Source: Ureibacillus galli
GTDB taxonomy: Bacteria; Bacillota; Bacilli; Bacillales_A; Planococcaceae
Assembly: GCF_014836845.1 (NCBI RefSeq)
Contig: NZ_JACSQA010000006.1
Span: forward strand, 1-64,000
Direction: 5' to 3'
DNA length: 64,000 nucleotides
The position numbers and the translations under genes were made by a program. Of the stretch, positions 29,651 to 38,338 are shown one piece after another. Each line of letters opens with the position of its first letter. Within the stretch, counting starts at the first letter, position 1. Under the pieces are notes generated by a model. The model did not search any database. It worked only from the letters and a program-made list of their open reading frames with translations, and had not been told where the DNA came from.

Positions 29651-30643
29651 ATGAGTGTAAAGCGGACGTTATTAATGACAGGACTAATCCTGCTATCTGC
29701 TGTCGCACTGGTCGTTGTGTTTACTTCTTGGTATACAGTGGACGAATCAGAGCAAGCGGTTGTTATTACATTTGGTAACGCAGATGAAACAATTACAGAT
29801 TCAGGTCTTCATTTTAAAATGCCATGGCCTATACAAAAAGTTGAAGTTCTATCAAAGGAAACATACAGTTTACAATTCGGCTATGAACAAAATGAAGATG
29901 GTGAAATTGAAGCATACGATGATGAAACGAAAATGATTACAGGCGATGAAAACATCGTCTTAACAGATTTAGTTGTTCAGTGGAAAATTACAGATCCAGA
30001 AAAATATTTATTTAATGCAGAAAATCCAAAACAAATATTACATAATGCAACATCCAGCGCTATTCGTTCGATTATAGGTAGTTCTACAATTGATGAAGCT
30101 TTAACTGATGGAAAGGCGAAGGTTGAGGCGAATACGAGAGATTTACTAGTTAGCCTCATTGAAAAATATGATATAGGCGTAAGTATTTTGGGTGTTAAAT
30201 TACAAGACGTGGAATTACCTAATGATGAAGTTCGTGCTGCATTTACAGCGGTAACGGATGCCCGTGAAACGAAAAATACGAAAACGAATGAGGCAGAAAA
30301 ATATAAAAATCAAAAATTAAGTGAAGCAGAAGGGGAAAAGGATGCGATTATCTCCCGTGCAGAAGGGGAGAAAGTTGCCCGAATCCAGGAGGCTGAAGGG
30401 GAAGTCGAGATTTTCAAAAAGTTATACGCCGAATATAAAGGCAATCAAGAGATAACTCGTCAACGATTAATAATCGAGACGTTAGAAAATGTACTGCCAA
30501 ATACGCAACTTTATATTATGAATGACGATGGAGAAACATTGAAATATTTACCATTACAACCGACAACGACTTCTCCTGTAAAAGAAACAGAAGAAACAAA
30601 GGAACCGACAGCGGAAACGTCTGAAGGGAGTGATAAACAATGA
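29651..30643 (+). CDS. hflK: HflK-like SPFH (stomatin/prohibitin) membrane protein
   Basis: A 330-residue SPFH-family protein. One N-terminal membrane anchor (residues 7-27) is followed by the band-7 domain starting VDESEQAVVITFGNADETI, and an Ala/Glu-rich helix (ISRAEGEKVARIQEAEGEVEIF). The Thr/Glu-rich C-terminal tail is low complexity. In E. coli HflK and HflC form a cage around the FtsH protease and modulate it. The stop overlaps the hflC start (ATGA), so the two are co-translated. Not part of the B. subtilis phoPR-polA segment. Confidence 0.88.
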   Translation: MSVKRTLLMTGLILLSAVALVVVFTSWYTVDESEQAVVITFGNADETITDSGLHFKMPWPIQKVEVLSKETYSLQFGYEQNEDGEIEAYDDETKMITGDENIVLTDLVVQWKITDPEKYLFNAENPKQILHNATSSAIRSIIGSSTIDEALTDGKAKVEANTRDLLVSLIEKYDIGVSILGVKLQDVELPNDEVRAAFTAVTDARETKNTKTNEAEKYKNQKLSEAEGEKDAIISRAEGEKVARIQEAEGEVEIFKKLYAEYKGNQEITRQRLIIETLENVLPNTQLYIMNDDGETLKYLPLQPTTTSPVKETEETKEPTAETSEGSDKQ

Positions 30644-31656
30644 GTAATAACAACAAATATGATGGGGATTTAGAAAAATTCATTAAAGCTTTGTTTGGCA
30701 ATAAAAAGAAAAAAGATGTTGTGAATATTCAAGAAGCAAAGGTGTTAAAAGAAAAAAATAAACAACCGATTAATGGACGTCAATTTGCCAAATCAGCTAT
30801 ATTATTCACTGCTATTTTTGCTTTACTAACCATACTCATTGCCAATGTCTATGTTGTTAAGGAAAATGAATATCGGGTCGTTCGCCAGTTTGGTGAAGTA
30901 GTGAAATATGAAGAAGAACCTGGTTTAAACTTTAAAATCCCATTTGTTCAAAGTGTAACGACATTACCGAAAAACTTAATGACTTATGATATGACGGAAG
31001 AAGAGATTAACACGTTAGATAAAAAACGAATTATCATTGATAACTATGCGGTGTGGAGAGTAACAGATCCAAAAGCACTTATCTCCAATTCAGGTACATT
31101 AATTAATGCTGAATCCCGTATGGAAGAGTTCATTTATTCGGTCATTCGTAACGAGCTTGGGCAATTAAATTATGATGAAATTATTAATGATGAAGATTCA
31201 TCACGGGGAAGTATTAATGAACAAGTAACGAACAAAGTGAATGAACTTTTAGTAAGTGGGAATTTCGGAATTGAAGTTGTAGACGTACGGATTCGTCGTA
31301 CCGATTTACCGGAAGAAAATGAGCAGTCTGTTTATACACGGATGATTTCTGAACGGGAATCGATTGCACAAAAATACTTGTCAGAAGGGGATGCTGCTAA
31401 AAACCGTATCGAAGCTCAAACGGACCGACAAGTGAAAGAATTACTTGCAGCTGCTGAAAAGGAAGCCGCTTTAATAAGAGCGGAAGGGGAGTCTCAAGCT
31501 GCTCAAATTTATAATAAAGCCTTTTCGGTCGATCCTGAGTTCTATTCTTTATATAGAACGCTAGAGTCGTATAAACAGACGATTGGTGAAGATACAATGA
31601 TTATTTTACCATCGAATTCTCCTTATGCGAAATTGTTATCGGGCTATTTAGAGTAA
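30640..31656 (+). CDS. hflC: HflC-like SPFH membrane protein
   Basis: A 338-residue partner of the preceding gene. A cytoplasmic N-terminal stretch of about 50 residues precedes a single membrane segment (about 49-68, ILFTAIFALLTILIANVYVV). The band-7 domain then begins KENEYRVVRQFGEVVKYEEEPGLNFKIPF. The C-terminal PSNSPYAKLLSGYLE region resembles HflC. Expected to assemble with HflK and regulate FtsH. The long charged N-terminus is unlike the short one of E. coli HflC. Confidence 0.87.
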   Translation: MSNNNKYDGDLEKFIKALFGNKKKKDVVNIQEAKVLKEKNKQPINGRQFAKSAILFTAIFALLTILIANVYVVKENEYRVVRQFGEVVKYEEEPGLNFKIPFVQSVTTLPKNLMTYDMTEEEINTLDKKRIIIDNYAVWRVTDPKALISNSGTLINAESRMEEFIYSVIRNELGQLNYDEIINDEDSSRGSINEQVTNKVNELLVSGNFGIEVVDVRIRRTDLPEENEQSVYTRMISERESIAQKYLSEGDAAKNRIEAQTDRQVKELLAAAEKEAALIRAEGESQAAQIYNKAFSVDPEFYSLYRTLESYKQTIGEDTMIILPSNSPYAKLLSGYLE

Positions 31657-31663
31657 ACTAATG

Positions 31664-31706
31664 ACATCTATAAGTATGGGAAACCATATTTATAGATGTT
31701 TTTCTT
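31664..31706 (+). terminator. Intrinsic terminator after hflC
   Basis: ACATCTATAAGTATGG pairs with CCATATTTATAGATGT around GAAA, followed by TTTTCTTTT. Confidence 0.85.
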
Positions 31707-31792
31707 TTATAGTGTCATATTTTACTACTTTATAATAATATAATTGTTGTTATAATAAAGATAGGTTTTACTAGAAAGAGAGGTATGGACGT

Positions 31793-32215
31793 TTGAGTGT
31801 TATAAATAAATGGATTCAAAATGTATTACTGGCCTTTATTATGTCTTGTTCAATGACCGCTTTATTTAGTTCAACTCCATACTTTTGGATGAAACTAAAT
31901 ATTTTTCATATACCGATTGTATTTATCGTGATCTTTTGTTTAACGGTTGGAATTGCAGAGGATGTTCGAAATAGCTTTAAAAAAGTGTTTAAGTTTGAAA
32001 AAAGGAAAGATAAACGTCCAATTTGGCAAGTAGGGGTAGGGATGATTTTTTTCTTTACTCAAGTAGGGTTTGTTGAAGTGTTTGGACGCTATTTAATGGG
32101 GTTTGAACTGGGTGGAATGCCCCTTTACTTTATTTTTGCCTTTATGAATGCCTTTTTACTAACGGTTGTTTACGAAGAAATCTTTTATCCGAAGCAATCG
32201 AAAATACAAGGTTAA
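31793..32215 (+). CDS. Uncharacterised four-helix membrane protein
   Basis: I do not recognise this 140-residue protein. Four hydrophobic segments are evident: VLLAFIMSCSMTALFS, IPIVFIVIFCLTVGIA, a segment around GMIFFFTQVGFVEVF, and LYFIFAFMNAFLLTVVY. A basic cytoplasmic loop (RNSFKKVFKFEKRKDKR) lies between the second and third. TTG start nine bases after GAGAGG. It is flanked by terminators on both sides and so forms its own unit between hflC and polA. Confidence 0.75.
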   Translation: MSVINKWIQNVLLAFIMSCSMTALFSSTPYFWMKLNIFHIPIVFIVIFCLTVGIAEDVRNSFKKVFKFEKRKDKRPIWQVGVGMIFFFTQVGFVEVFGRYLMGFELGGMPLYFIFAFMNAFLLTVVYEEIFYPKQSKIQG

Positions 32216-32228
32216 TATTCTCTTTAAA

Positions 32229-32268
32229 TAACACGTATTGATCGTCATCGTATCAATACGTGTTTTAT
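32229..32268 (+). terminator. Intrinsic terminator before polA
   Basis: AACACGTATTGAT pairs with ATCAATACGTGTT around an 8-base loop, followed by TTTATAATGG. Confidence 0.75.
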
Positions 32269-32359
32269 AATGGAAAAAAGGCTCTATTAAGGATAAAGTA
32301 AAATAGAGAAGTGATGAATATAAAGAGAATCTTGAGATAAGTGTGAAGGAGACCCATAC

Positions 32360-34987
32360 ATGACAAAAGAAAAGTTATTATTATTAGATGGAAATAGTTT
32401 GGCCTATCGAGCATTTTTCGCTTTGCCTTTATTAACGAATGACAGCGGGGTTCATACGAATGCTGTTTATGGTTTTACAACAATGCTTCAAAAAATATTA
32501 GAAGAAGAAAAGCCGACGAAAATGCTTGTCGCCTTTGATGCTGGGAAGACGACTTTTCGTCATGAATCGTATGGTGAGTATAAAGGGGGACGTCAAAAAA
32601 CCCCACCTGAACTTTCAGAGCAATTCCCATATTTACGTAAATTAATTGATGCGTATCAAATTAAACGTTATGAAAAGGAATTATACGAAGCAGACGATAT
32701 TATTGGAACCCTTGCGAAACAAGCTGAATCTGAAGACATGGACGTTATTATCGTATCTGGCGATAAAGACTTAACCCAATTAGCAACAGACAAAGTAACG
32801 GTCTACATTACTCGTAAAGGGATGACAGACATCGAAAAATATACGCCAAGCCATATCGAAGAGAAATATGGACTTTCCCCTCTTCAAATTATCGATATGA
32901 AAGGCTTAATGGGGGATACATCGGATAATATTCCTGGCGTACCTGGTGTCGGCGAAAAAACGGCGATTAAATTATTAAAAGAATATGGTTCAGTAGAAGC
33001 CTTATATGAACAAATTGAAGCGATGAAAAAATCAAAAATGAAAGAAAAGCTTGTGGAAAACGAAGAACAAGCGAAAATGTCGAAGAAACTGGCGACGATT
33101 TTTACTGAGGCACCGATTGATATTTCATTGGAAGATTTAAATTACCCTGGACCGAATGAAGAAGAAGTGTTAAATGTATGGCAAGAACTATCCTTTAAAT
33201 CGTTAATTGAGAAAAGTGATTTCCGTATGGAAGAAAAAGAAACGGCAGATTTAGCCTTCGACATCGTAACGGACGTGACAACAGACATGTTAAAGGATGT
33301 TATGGCTGTTCATGTTGAGTTGGAAAATGAACATTATCATACTTGTCGTATTTTAGGGTTAGGTTTCACTGATGGAAAGAAAAACTTTTATATCTCTTTT
33401 GAAGATATGAAAAATAATGAAGCGATTAAAAATTGGCTCGAAGATGAATCAAAGATCAAATATATGTCTGATAGTAAAGCGGCCCAAGCCATTTTAAAAC
33501 GTATTAATATCGAATTGCGCGGTGTTGACTTCGATTTAGTGCTAGCGACATACATTGTAAATCCAGCAGTATCGGGCGATGATCTTGCTACATTAGCAAA
33601 AGAATATGGTTATTCGGATGTACAAGCAAATGAAACGATTTATGGGAAAGGGGCAAAATGGACTGTACCTGCGATGGAAGTGTTGGCAGAACATGTTTGT
33701 CGTAAAGCCTTTGCCATTTGGTCATTACAACCGATTGTAGAAGAAAAACTAAAAGAAAACGAACAGTTTGACTTATATCATGATTTAGAGCTTCCTTTAG
33801 CTTCTATCCTTGGAATTATGGAAAGTGAAGGAGTTAAAGTGAATATTGCTACATTGGAAAAAATGGGCGGAGAATTAGAACAAAAAATAACTGCTTTAGA
33901 AAAGGAGATTTATGAACTTGCTGGAGAGAAGTTTAACATTAATTCTCCAAAACAATTAGGGGTTATTTTATTTGAAAAGTTAGGCCTTCCTGTTGTGAAG
34001 AAAACAAAAACGGGTTATTCGACTGCTGCTGATGTTTTAGAAAAGCTTCAATCGGAACATCAAATCGTTAAATTTATTTTAGATTATCGTCAATTAGCGA
34101 AACTACAATCGACTTATATTGAAGGATTAATTAAAGAGGTACACAGTGAGGATAGTAAGGTTCATACAAGATTCCAACAAGCATTAACAGCTACTGGAAG
34201 ATTAAGTTCAACGGATCCAAACCTTCAAAATATCCCGATTCGTCTAGAAGAAGGGAGAAAAATTAGACAAGCCTTTGTGCCGTCGAAAGAAGGTTGGGTT
34301 TTATTTGCAGCGGACTATTCCCAAATTGAATTACGTGTTTTAGCCCATATGTCAAAGGACGAAAATTTAGTAGATGCCTTTATTCAAGGAATGGATATCC
34401 ATACTCGTACAGCGATGGATGTATTCCATGTTTCAGAAGAAGAGGTAACATCCAATATGCGTCGTGCTGCTAAAGCGGTTAACTTCGGTATTGTGTATGG
34501 AATTAGTGATTACGGTTTATCCCAAAATCTAGATATTACACGAAAAGAAGCTGGTGAGTTTATTGATAAATATTTGCAAAGTTTCCCTGGTGTAAAAGAA
34601 TATATGGACAGAATTGTACAAGAAGCAAAATTAAATGGCTTTGTTACAACGATTTTAAATCGTCGCCGTTATTTGCCGGATATTACGTCTCGAAACTTTA
34701 ACTTGCGCAGTTTTGCAGAACGAACAGCGATGAATACACCAATCCAAGGTAGTGCCGCTGATATTATTAAAAAAGCAATGATTGATATGGATGCCCGTTT
34801 AAAACAAGAAGGGTTACAAACGAAAATGTTATTACAAGTACACGATGAATTAATTTTTGAAGCACCGAAAGAGGAAATTGAAATTTTAGAGCGAATTGTA
34901 CCAGAAGTAATGGAACATGCCATTGAACTGGCTGTCCCATTAAAAGTAGATTTCTCATACGGGCATACATGGTACGATGCAAAATAA
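32360..34987 (+). CDS. polA: DNA polymerase I
   Basis: Repair and Okazaki-fragment polymerase, 875 residues. The N-terminal 5'-3' exonuclease (about 1-290) has LLLDGNSLAYRAFFALP, VAFDAGKTTFRH and YEADDIIGT. The central 3'-5' exonuclease-like domain lacks the catalytic DxE: VHVELENEH stands there, so proofreading is predicted absent, as known for Bacillus Pol I. The polymerase domain shows AADYSQIELRVLAHMS (motif A), RRAAKAVNFGIVYG (motif B) and LLQVHDELIFEAP (motif C). An operon with mutM and coaE follows. Confidence 0.97.
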   Translation: MTKEKLLLLDGNSLAYRAFFALPLLTNDSGVHTNAVYGFTTMLQKILEEEKPTKMLVAFDAGKTTFRHESYGEYKGGRQKTPPELSEQFPYLRKLIDAYQIKRYEKELYEADDIIGTLAKQAESEDMDVIIVSGDKDLTQLATDKVTVYITRKGMTDIEKYTPSHIEEKYGLSPLQIIDMKGLMGDTSDNIPGVPGVGEKTAIKLLKEYGSVEALYEQIEAMKKSKMKEKLVENEEQAKMSKKLATIFTEAPIDISLEDLNYPGPNEEEVLNVWQELSFKSLIEKSDFRMEEKETADLAFDIVTDVTTDMLKDVMAVHVELENEHYHTCRILGLGFTDGKKNFYISFEDMKNNEAIKNWLEDESKIKYMSDSKAAQAILKRINIELRGVDFDLVLATYIVNPAVSGDDLATLAKEYGYSDVQANETIYGKGAKWTVPAMEVLAEHVCRKAFAIWSLQPIVEEKLKENEQFDLYHDLELPLASILGIMESEGVKVNIATLEKMGGELEQKITALEKEIYELAGEKFNINSPKQLGVILFEKLGLPVVKKTKTGYSTAADVLEKLQSEHQIVKFILDYRQLAKLQSTYIEGLIKEVHSEDSKVHTRFQQALTATGRLSSTDPNLQNIPIRLEEGRKIRQAFVPSKEGWVLFAADYSQIELRVLAHMSKDENLVDAFIQGMDIHTRTAMDVFHVSEEEVTSNMRRAAKAVNFGIVYGISDYGLSQNLDITRKEAGEFIDKYLQSFPGVKEYMDRIVQEAKLNGFVTTILNRRRYLPDITSRNFNLRSFAERTAMNTPIQGSAADIIKKAMIDMDARLKQEGLQTKMLLQVHDELIFEAPKEEIEILERIVPEVMEHAIELAVPLKVDFSYGHTWYDAK

Positions 34988-34999
34988 GGAAGTGGGATT

Positions 35000-35872
35000 A
35001 TGCCTGAATTACCAGAGGTAGAAGGAGTTGTTCGAGAACTAGTGCCTGCTGTAGAAGGTAAAACAATCGAACGCGTCAAACTATCCGAAACGATCTTCAC
35101 TTCTTGGGGAGCGGGGAAGCAATGTATTGTTAAAAACATGGACCCTAATCTATTCGAAGAAGTGATGCAAGGAATGAAGATAAATAGAATTACTAGAAGA
35201 TCCAAATATATTTATTTTCATATTGAAAAAGGGGTAGATCGATACCTTTTCGTCAATCATCTAGGAATGACGGGTGCCTGGTTTGTAGTTAAATCGTTGT
35301 CCGAAATTGGTGAGGGAAAATTTCGTAAACATGTGCATGCCATTTTTTATTTGACGACAGGGGAACTTCTTGTCTATTCAGATATACGCCGATTTGGCGA
35401 AATGCGTTTTATGACAAAAATAGAGGAGCATCCACCCCTTCTTCAAATGGCACCCGAACCATTTGAAGATGATGCATGTGATTACTTTTTAAATAAATGT
35501 GAGCTTCCAAAGTATCAAAATAAGCCGATCAAAGAAGTGATCATGGATGGCCAAGTGATTTCTGGTTGTGGCAATATTTATGCAACGGAATCATTATTTA
35601 AAATGGGTATCCACCCAGCTAGGAAAACGAATCGCATTAGTAGAAAAAGAAAAATAGAATTGTTTGAAGTGATCCGCGCCATTTTACTAGAAAGTATCGA
35701 AAGAGGCGGTTCGACCATTTCAGATTATCGTAATATTAATGGAGAAGCAGGTAGTATGCAGCATCGATTGAAGATGTACGGTAAGAAAAATTGCCCTACC
35801 TGTGGCACTTTAACAAAATCGTTGGTCATTGGGGGACGTACTTCAGTTTATTGTCCAAAATGCCAACATTAA
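35000..35872 (+). CDS. mutM: Formamidopyrimidine-DNA glycosylase
   Basis: Base-excision repair glycosylase/AP lyase that removes 8-oxoguanine. After removal of Met the catalytic Pro2 and Glu3 lie in MPELPEVE. A helix-two-turn-helix region reads VISGCGNIYATESLFKMGIHP. The C-terminal zinc finger CPTCGTLTKSLVIGGRTSVYCPKC has four Cys. 290 residues, normal. It begins 12 bases after polA, so the two are co-transcribed. Confidence 0.97.
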   Translation: MPELPEVEGVVRELVPAVEGKTIERVKLSETIFTSWGAGKQCIVKNMDPNLFEEVMQGMKINRITRRSKYIYFHIEKGVDRYLFVNHLGMTGAWFVVKSLSEIGEGKFRKHVHAIFYLTTGELLVYSDIRRFGEMRFMTKIEEHPPLLQMAPEPFEDDACDYFLNKCELPKYQNKPIKEVIMDGQVISGCGNIYATESLFKMGIHPARKTNRISRKRKIELFEVIRAILLESIERGGSTISDYRNINGEAGSMQHRLKMYGKKNCPTCGTLTKSLVIGGRTSVYCPKCQH

Positions 35873-35886
35873 AAGGTGTGTTGAGT

Positions 35887-36483
35887 ATGATTATTGGATT
35901 AACAGGAAGTATTGCAAGTGGAAAAAGTACTGTTGCAAATATGTTAAAGGATTATGGTCTTCCGATTGTCGATGCTGATTTAGTAGCAAGAATTGTAGTT
36001 GAACCGGGAACACCGACATTACAAAAAATAGTAGAAGCCTTTGGTGAGGTCGCGTTAACGGAAGATGGGGCGATGAATCGTCAAAAAATCGGAGAAATTA
36101 TTTTTAATGATGAAGAAAAACGTAAACAATTGAATAGCATTATTCATCCTGCAATACGTCAAGAAATGCTTCGTCAGCGAGATGAACATGTCGCAAAGGG
36201 TGCTCAAACTGTGATTATGGATATTCCATTATTATTTGAAAGCAAACTTCAACATTTTGTAGATAAAATTTTAGTTGTCTCGGTTACGGAAGAAACACAG
36301 CTAAAACGATTAATGGAACGAAATCAGTTAAGCGAACAGGAAGCAACCGCCCGGATTTCAAGCCAATTACCTTTATCGATTAAAGAACAAGGTGCTGATG
36401 CGGTTATTAATAATAATGGCACAATCGAAGAAACGGCGGAACAATTACAACGTATTTTACGCAATTGGGAAGTCATTGAATAA
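35887..36483 (+). CDS. coaE: Dephospho-CoA kinase
   Basis: Last step of coenzyme A synthesis. 198 residues with P-loop GLTGSIASGKST at the N-terminus, the adenine/CoA region DADLVARIVVEPG and the family's DIPLLFESKL. The ATG at 35887 is chosen because AAAAGGTG lies eight bases upstream, between the mutM stop and the start; the longer frame into mutM is an overlap artefact. It is the last gene of the polA-mutM-coaE unit; ytaF, present in B. subtilis, is missing. Confidence 0.95.
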   Translation: MIIGLTGSIASGKSTVANMLKDYGLPIVDADLVARIVVEPGTPTLQKIVEAFGEVALTEDGAMNRQKIGEIIFNDEEKRKQLNSIIHPAIRQEMLRQRDEHVAKGAQTVIMDIPLLFESKLQHFVDKILVVSVTEETQLKRLMERNQLSEQEATARISSQLPLSIKEQGADAVINNNGTIEETAEQLQRILRNWEVIE

Positions 36484-36495
36484 ACGAATACTTTG

Positions 36496-36528
36496 AAAGA
36501 CTTGGTTTTTATAACCAAGTCTTTTTTT
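36496..36528 (+). terminator. Intrinsic terminator after coaE
   Basis: AAAGACTTGGTT (36496-36507) pairs with AACCAAGTCTTT (36513-36524), then more T. Confidence 0.92.
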
Positions 36529-36577
36529 ATTTATTATTTTCAGAAAATAGAAATTTTTTAAATCTACAAGAAATATG

Positions 36578-36605
36578 TTCACCTTTTTCTTAAATGTGCT
36601 ATACT
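36578..36605 (+). promoter_or_regulatory. Probable sigma-A promoter of gapB
   Basis: TTCACC (36578-36583) and TATACT (36600-36605) separated by 16 bases, about 50 bases before the gene. Confidence 0.5.
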
Positions 36606-36661
36606 ATTTATGAGAAAAGATAACCTTATTAAAAACGCAAACACAGGAGGAAATATAAATA

Positions 36662-37681
36662 ATGACAGTTTCTATTGCTATTAATGGCTTTGGCCGTATT
36701 GGACGCATGGTTTTCCGCCAAGCAATTGTACAAGATGAATTTAATATTGTAGCAATCAATGCGAGCTACCCATCAGAAACGTTAGCACATTTAATTAAGT
36801 ATGACACAAATCATGGTAAATTTGAAGGAACTGTTGAAGCTGAAGAAAACGCTTTAATTGTAAATGGTAAACGTGTTCAGCTTATCAGTGAACGTGATCC
36901 GATTAAATTACCATGGAAACAACTAGGTGTTGATATCGTTATTGAAGCGACAGGAAAGTTTAACGACCGTGATAAAGCTGCGATGCATTTAGAAGCAGGT
37001 GCAAAAAAAGTCATTTTAACTGCTCCTGGTAAAAATGAAGATATTACAGTTGTTATGGGTGTAAATGATGACTTGTTAGATTTAGATCAACATGATGTTA
37101 TTTCAAACGCATCTTGCACAACAAACTGTTTAGCTCCTGTAGCAAAAGTGTTAAATGATACATTTGGAATTGAAAGCGGGTTAATGACGACTGTTCACGC
37201 TTATACGAATGACCAAAAAAATATCGACAATCCGCATAAAGATTTACGCCGTGCCCGCGCATGTGCAGAATCAATTATTCCAACTTCAACTGGTGCTGCT
37301 AAAGCTCTATCTTTAGTGTTGCCGGAGTTAAAAGGGAAACTACACGGTATGGCGTTACGTGTACCAACATCAAACGTTTCTCTAGTAGACTTAGTTGTAG
37401 ATTTGAAAAAGGATGTCACAATTGAAGATGTGAACAATGCATTCAAAGCAGCAGCTGAAGGGCCAATGAAAGGGATTTTAAACTTCACTATGGAACCTTT
37501 AGTTTCAACTGACTACAATACAACAACTTATTCTTCAACTGTGGACGGTCCATTAACAATGGTAATGGGTAGTCGTAAAGTGAAAGTACTTGCTTGGTAC
37601 GATAATGAGTGGGGTTACTCAGCACGTGTTGTTGATTTAACAAAGAAAATTGCGAAAGCTTTAGAAGTAGTAGTAGCTTAA
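36662..37681 (+). CDS. gapB: Glyceraldehyde-3-phosphate dehydrogenase, GapB type
   Basis: 339 residues. NAD(P) fold starts INGFGRIGRMVFRQA; the catalytic Cys is in SNASCTTNCLAP near residue 152, with the His in TTVHAYTNDQ. The cofactor-specificity loop reads NASYPSETLAHL rather than the Asp-containing loop of NAD-dependent GapA. Together with its place between coaE and nrdR, this points to the NADP-preferring gluconeogenic GapB. This suits a cell living on amino acids. A terminator follows. Confidence 0.93.
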   Translation: MTVSIAINGFGRIGRMVFRQAIVQDEFNIVAINASYPSETLAHLIKYDTNHGKFEGTVEAEENALIVNGKRVQLISERDPIKLPWKQLGVDIVIEATGKFNDRDKAAMHLEAGAKKVILTAPGKNEDITVVMGVNDDLLDLDQHDVISNASCTTNCLAPVAKVLNDTFGIESGLMTTVHAYTNDQKNIDNPHKDLRRARACAESIIPTSTGAAKALSLVLPELKGKLHGMALRVPTSNVSLVDLVVDLKKDVTIEDVNNAFKAAAEGPMKGILNFTMEPLVSTDYNTTTYSSTVDGPLTMVMGSRKVKVLAWYDNEWGYSARVVDLTKKIAKALEVVVA

Positions 37682-37699
37682 TTAAACGAATTAGGGATA

Positions 37700-37731
37700 G
37701 GATAGGAGTTAAGGCTCCTATCCCTTTTTTT
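37700..37731 (+). terminator. Intrinsic terminator after gapB
   Basis: GGATAGGAG (37700-37708) pairs with CTCCTATCC (37715-37723), followed by a T-run. Confidence 0.9.
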
Positions 37732-37849
37732 ATTTGTTGAAATATATTAAAATGTAGTTTTGCATACACAAAGAAGAGCTATTTTTCTAGAACAACTAGA
37801 TTTGTTATAATAAGATTACTAATTAAAAGTGAGACGGGAGAAAATTTTT

Positions 37850-38320
37850 ATGAGATGTCCAGATTGTCAATATAATGGAACGCGGGTAGTCGATTCTAGA
37901 CCAGTAGATGACAATAAAGAAATTCGCCGAAGACGTGAGTGTGAGTCTTGTGGCTTTCGCTTTACAACCTTTGAAAAAATCGAGGAGACACCTTTAATTG
38001 TCGTTAAAAAGGATGGTTCAAGGGAAGAATTTAGTCGAGAAAAGGTATTACGCGGTTTAATCCGAGCGTGTGAGAAACGACCAGTCGCTTTAGAAACGTT
38101 AGAGGGGATTGTCCTATCGATTGAAAAGGATTTGAGAAGAATAGGCAATTCGGAAGTCCGATCGGAAGATGTAGGAGAAAAGGTCATGGATTTACTAGCG
38201 AACGAGGATGAAGTCGCTTATGTACGATTTGCCTCCGTCTATCGTCAATTTAAAGATATTAATGTCTTTATATCAGAATTGAAAGATTTACTACATCGTC
38301 AAACGGATCTTAAAAAATGA
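37850..38320 (+). CDS. nrdR: Transcriptional repressor NrdR
   Basis: Represses ribonucleotide reductase operons in response to dATP/ATP. 156 residues. Zinc ribbon at the N-terminus, MRCPDC to CESCGFRF, is followed by an ATP-cone (about 49-139, [20 protein letters not shown]). The ATG at 37850 starts with the conserved MRCP; the frame upstream to 37829 lacks support. It precedes dnaB by 18 bases, as in other Bacilli, linking dNTP supply and replication initiation. Confidence 0.96.
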   Translation: MRCPDCQYNGTRVVDSRPVDDNKEIRRRRECESCGFRFTTFEKIEETPLIVVKKDGSREEFSREKVLRGLIRACEKRPVALETLEGIVLSIEKDLRRIGNSEVRSEDVGEKVMDLLANEDEVAYVRFASVYRQFKDINVFISELKDLLHRQTDLKK

Positions 38321-38338
38321 ATGTGTGGAGGGAATTAA

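Noticed and set aside
34669-35205. 178-codon minus-strand open frame across polA and mutM
   Set aside because: It is a shadow of two well-supported genes, low in plausible protein features and without a ribosome binding site.
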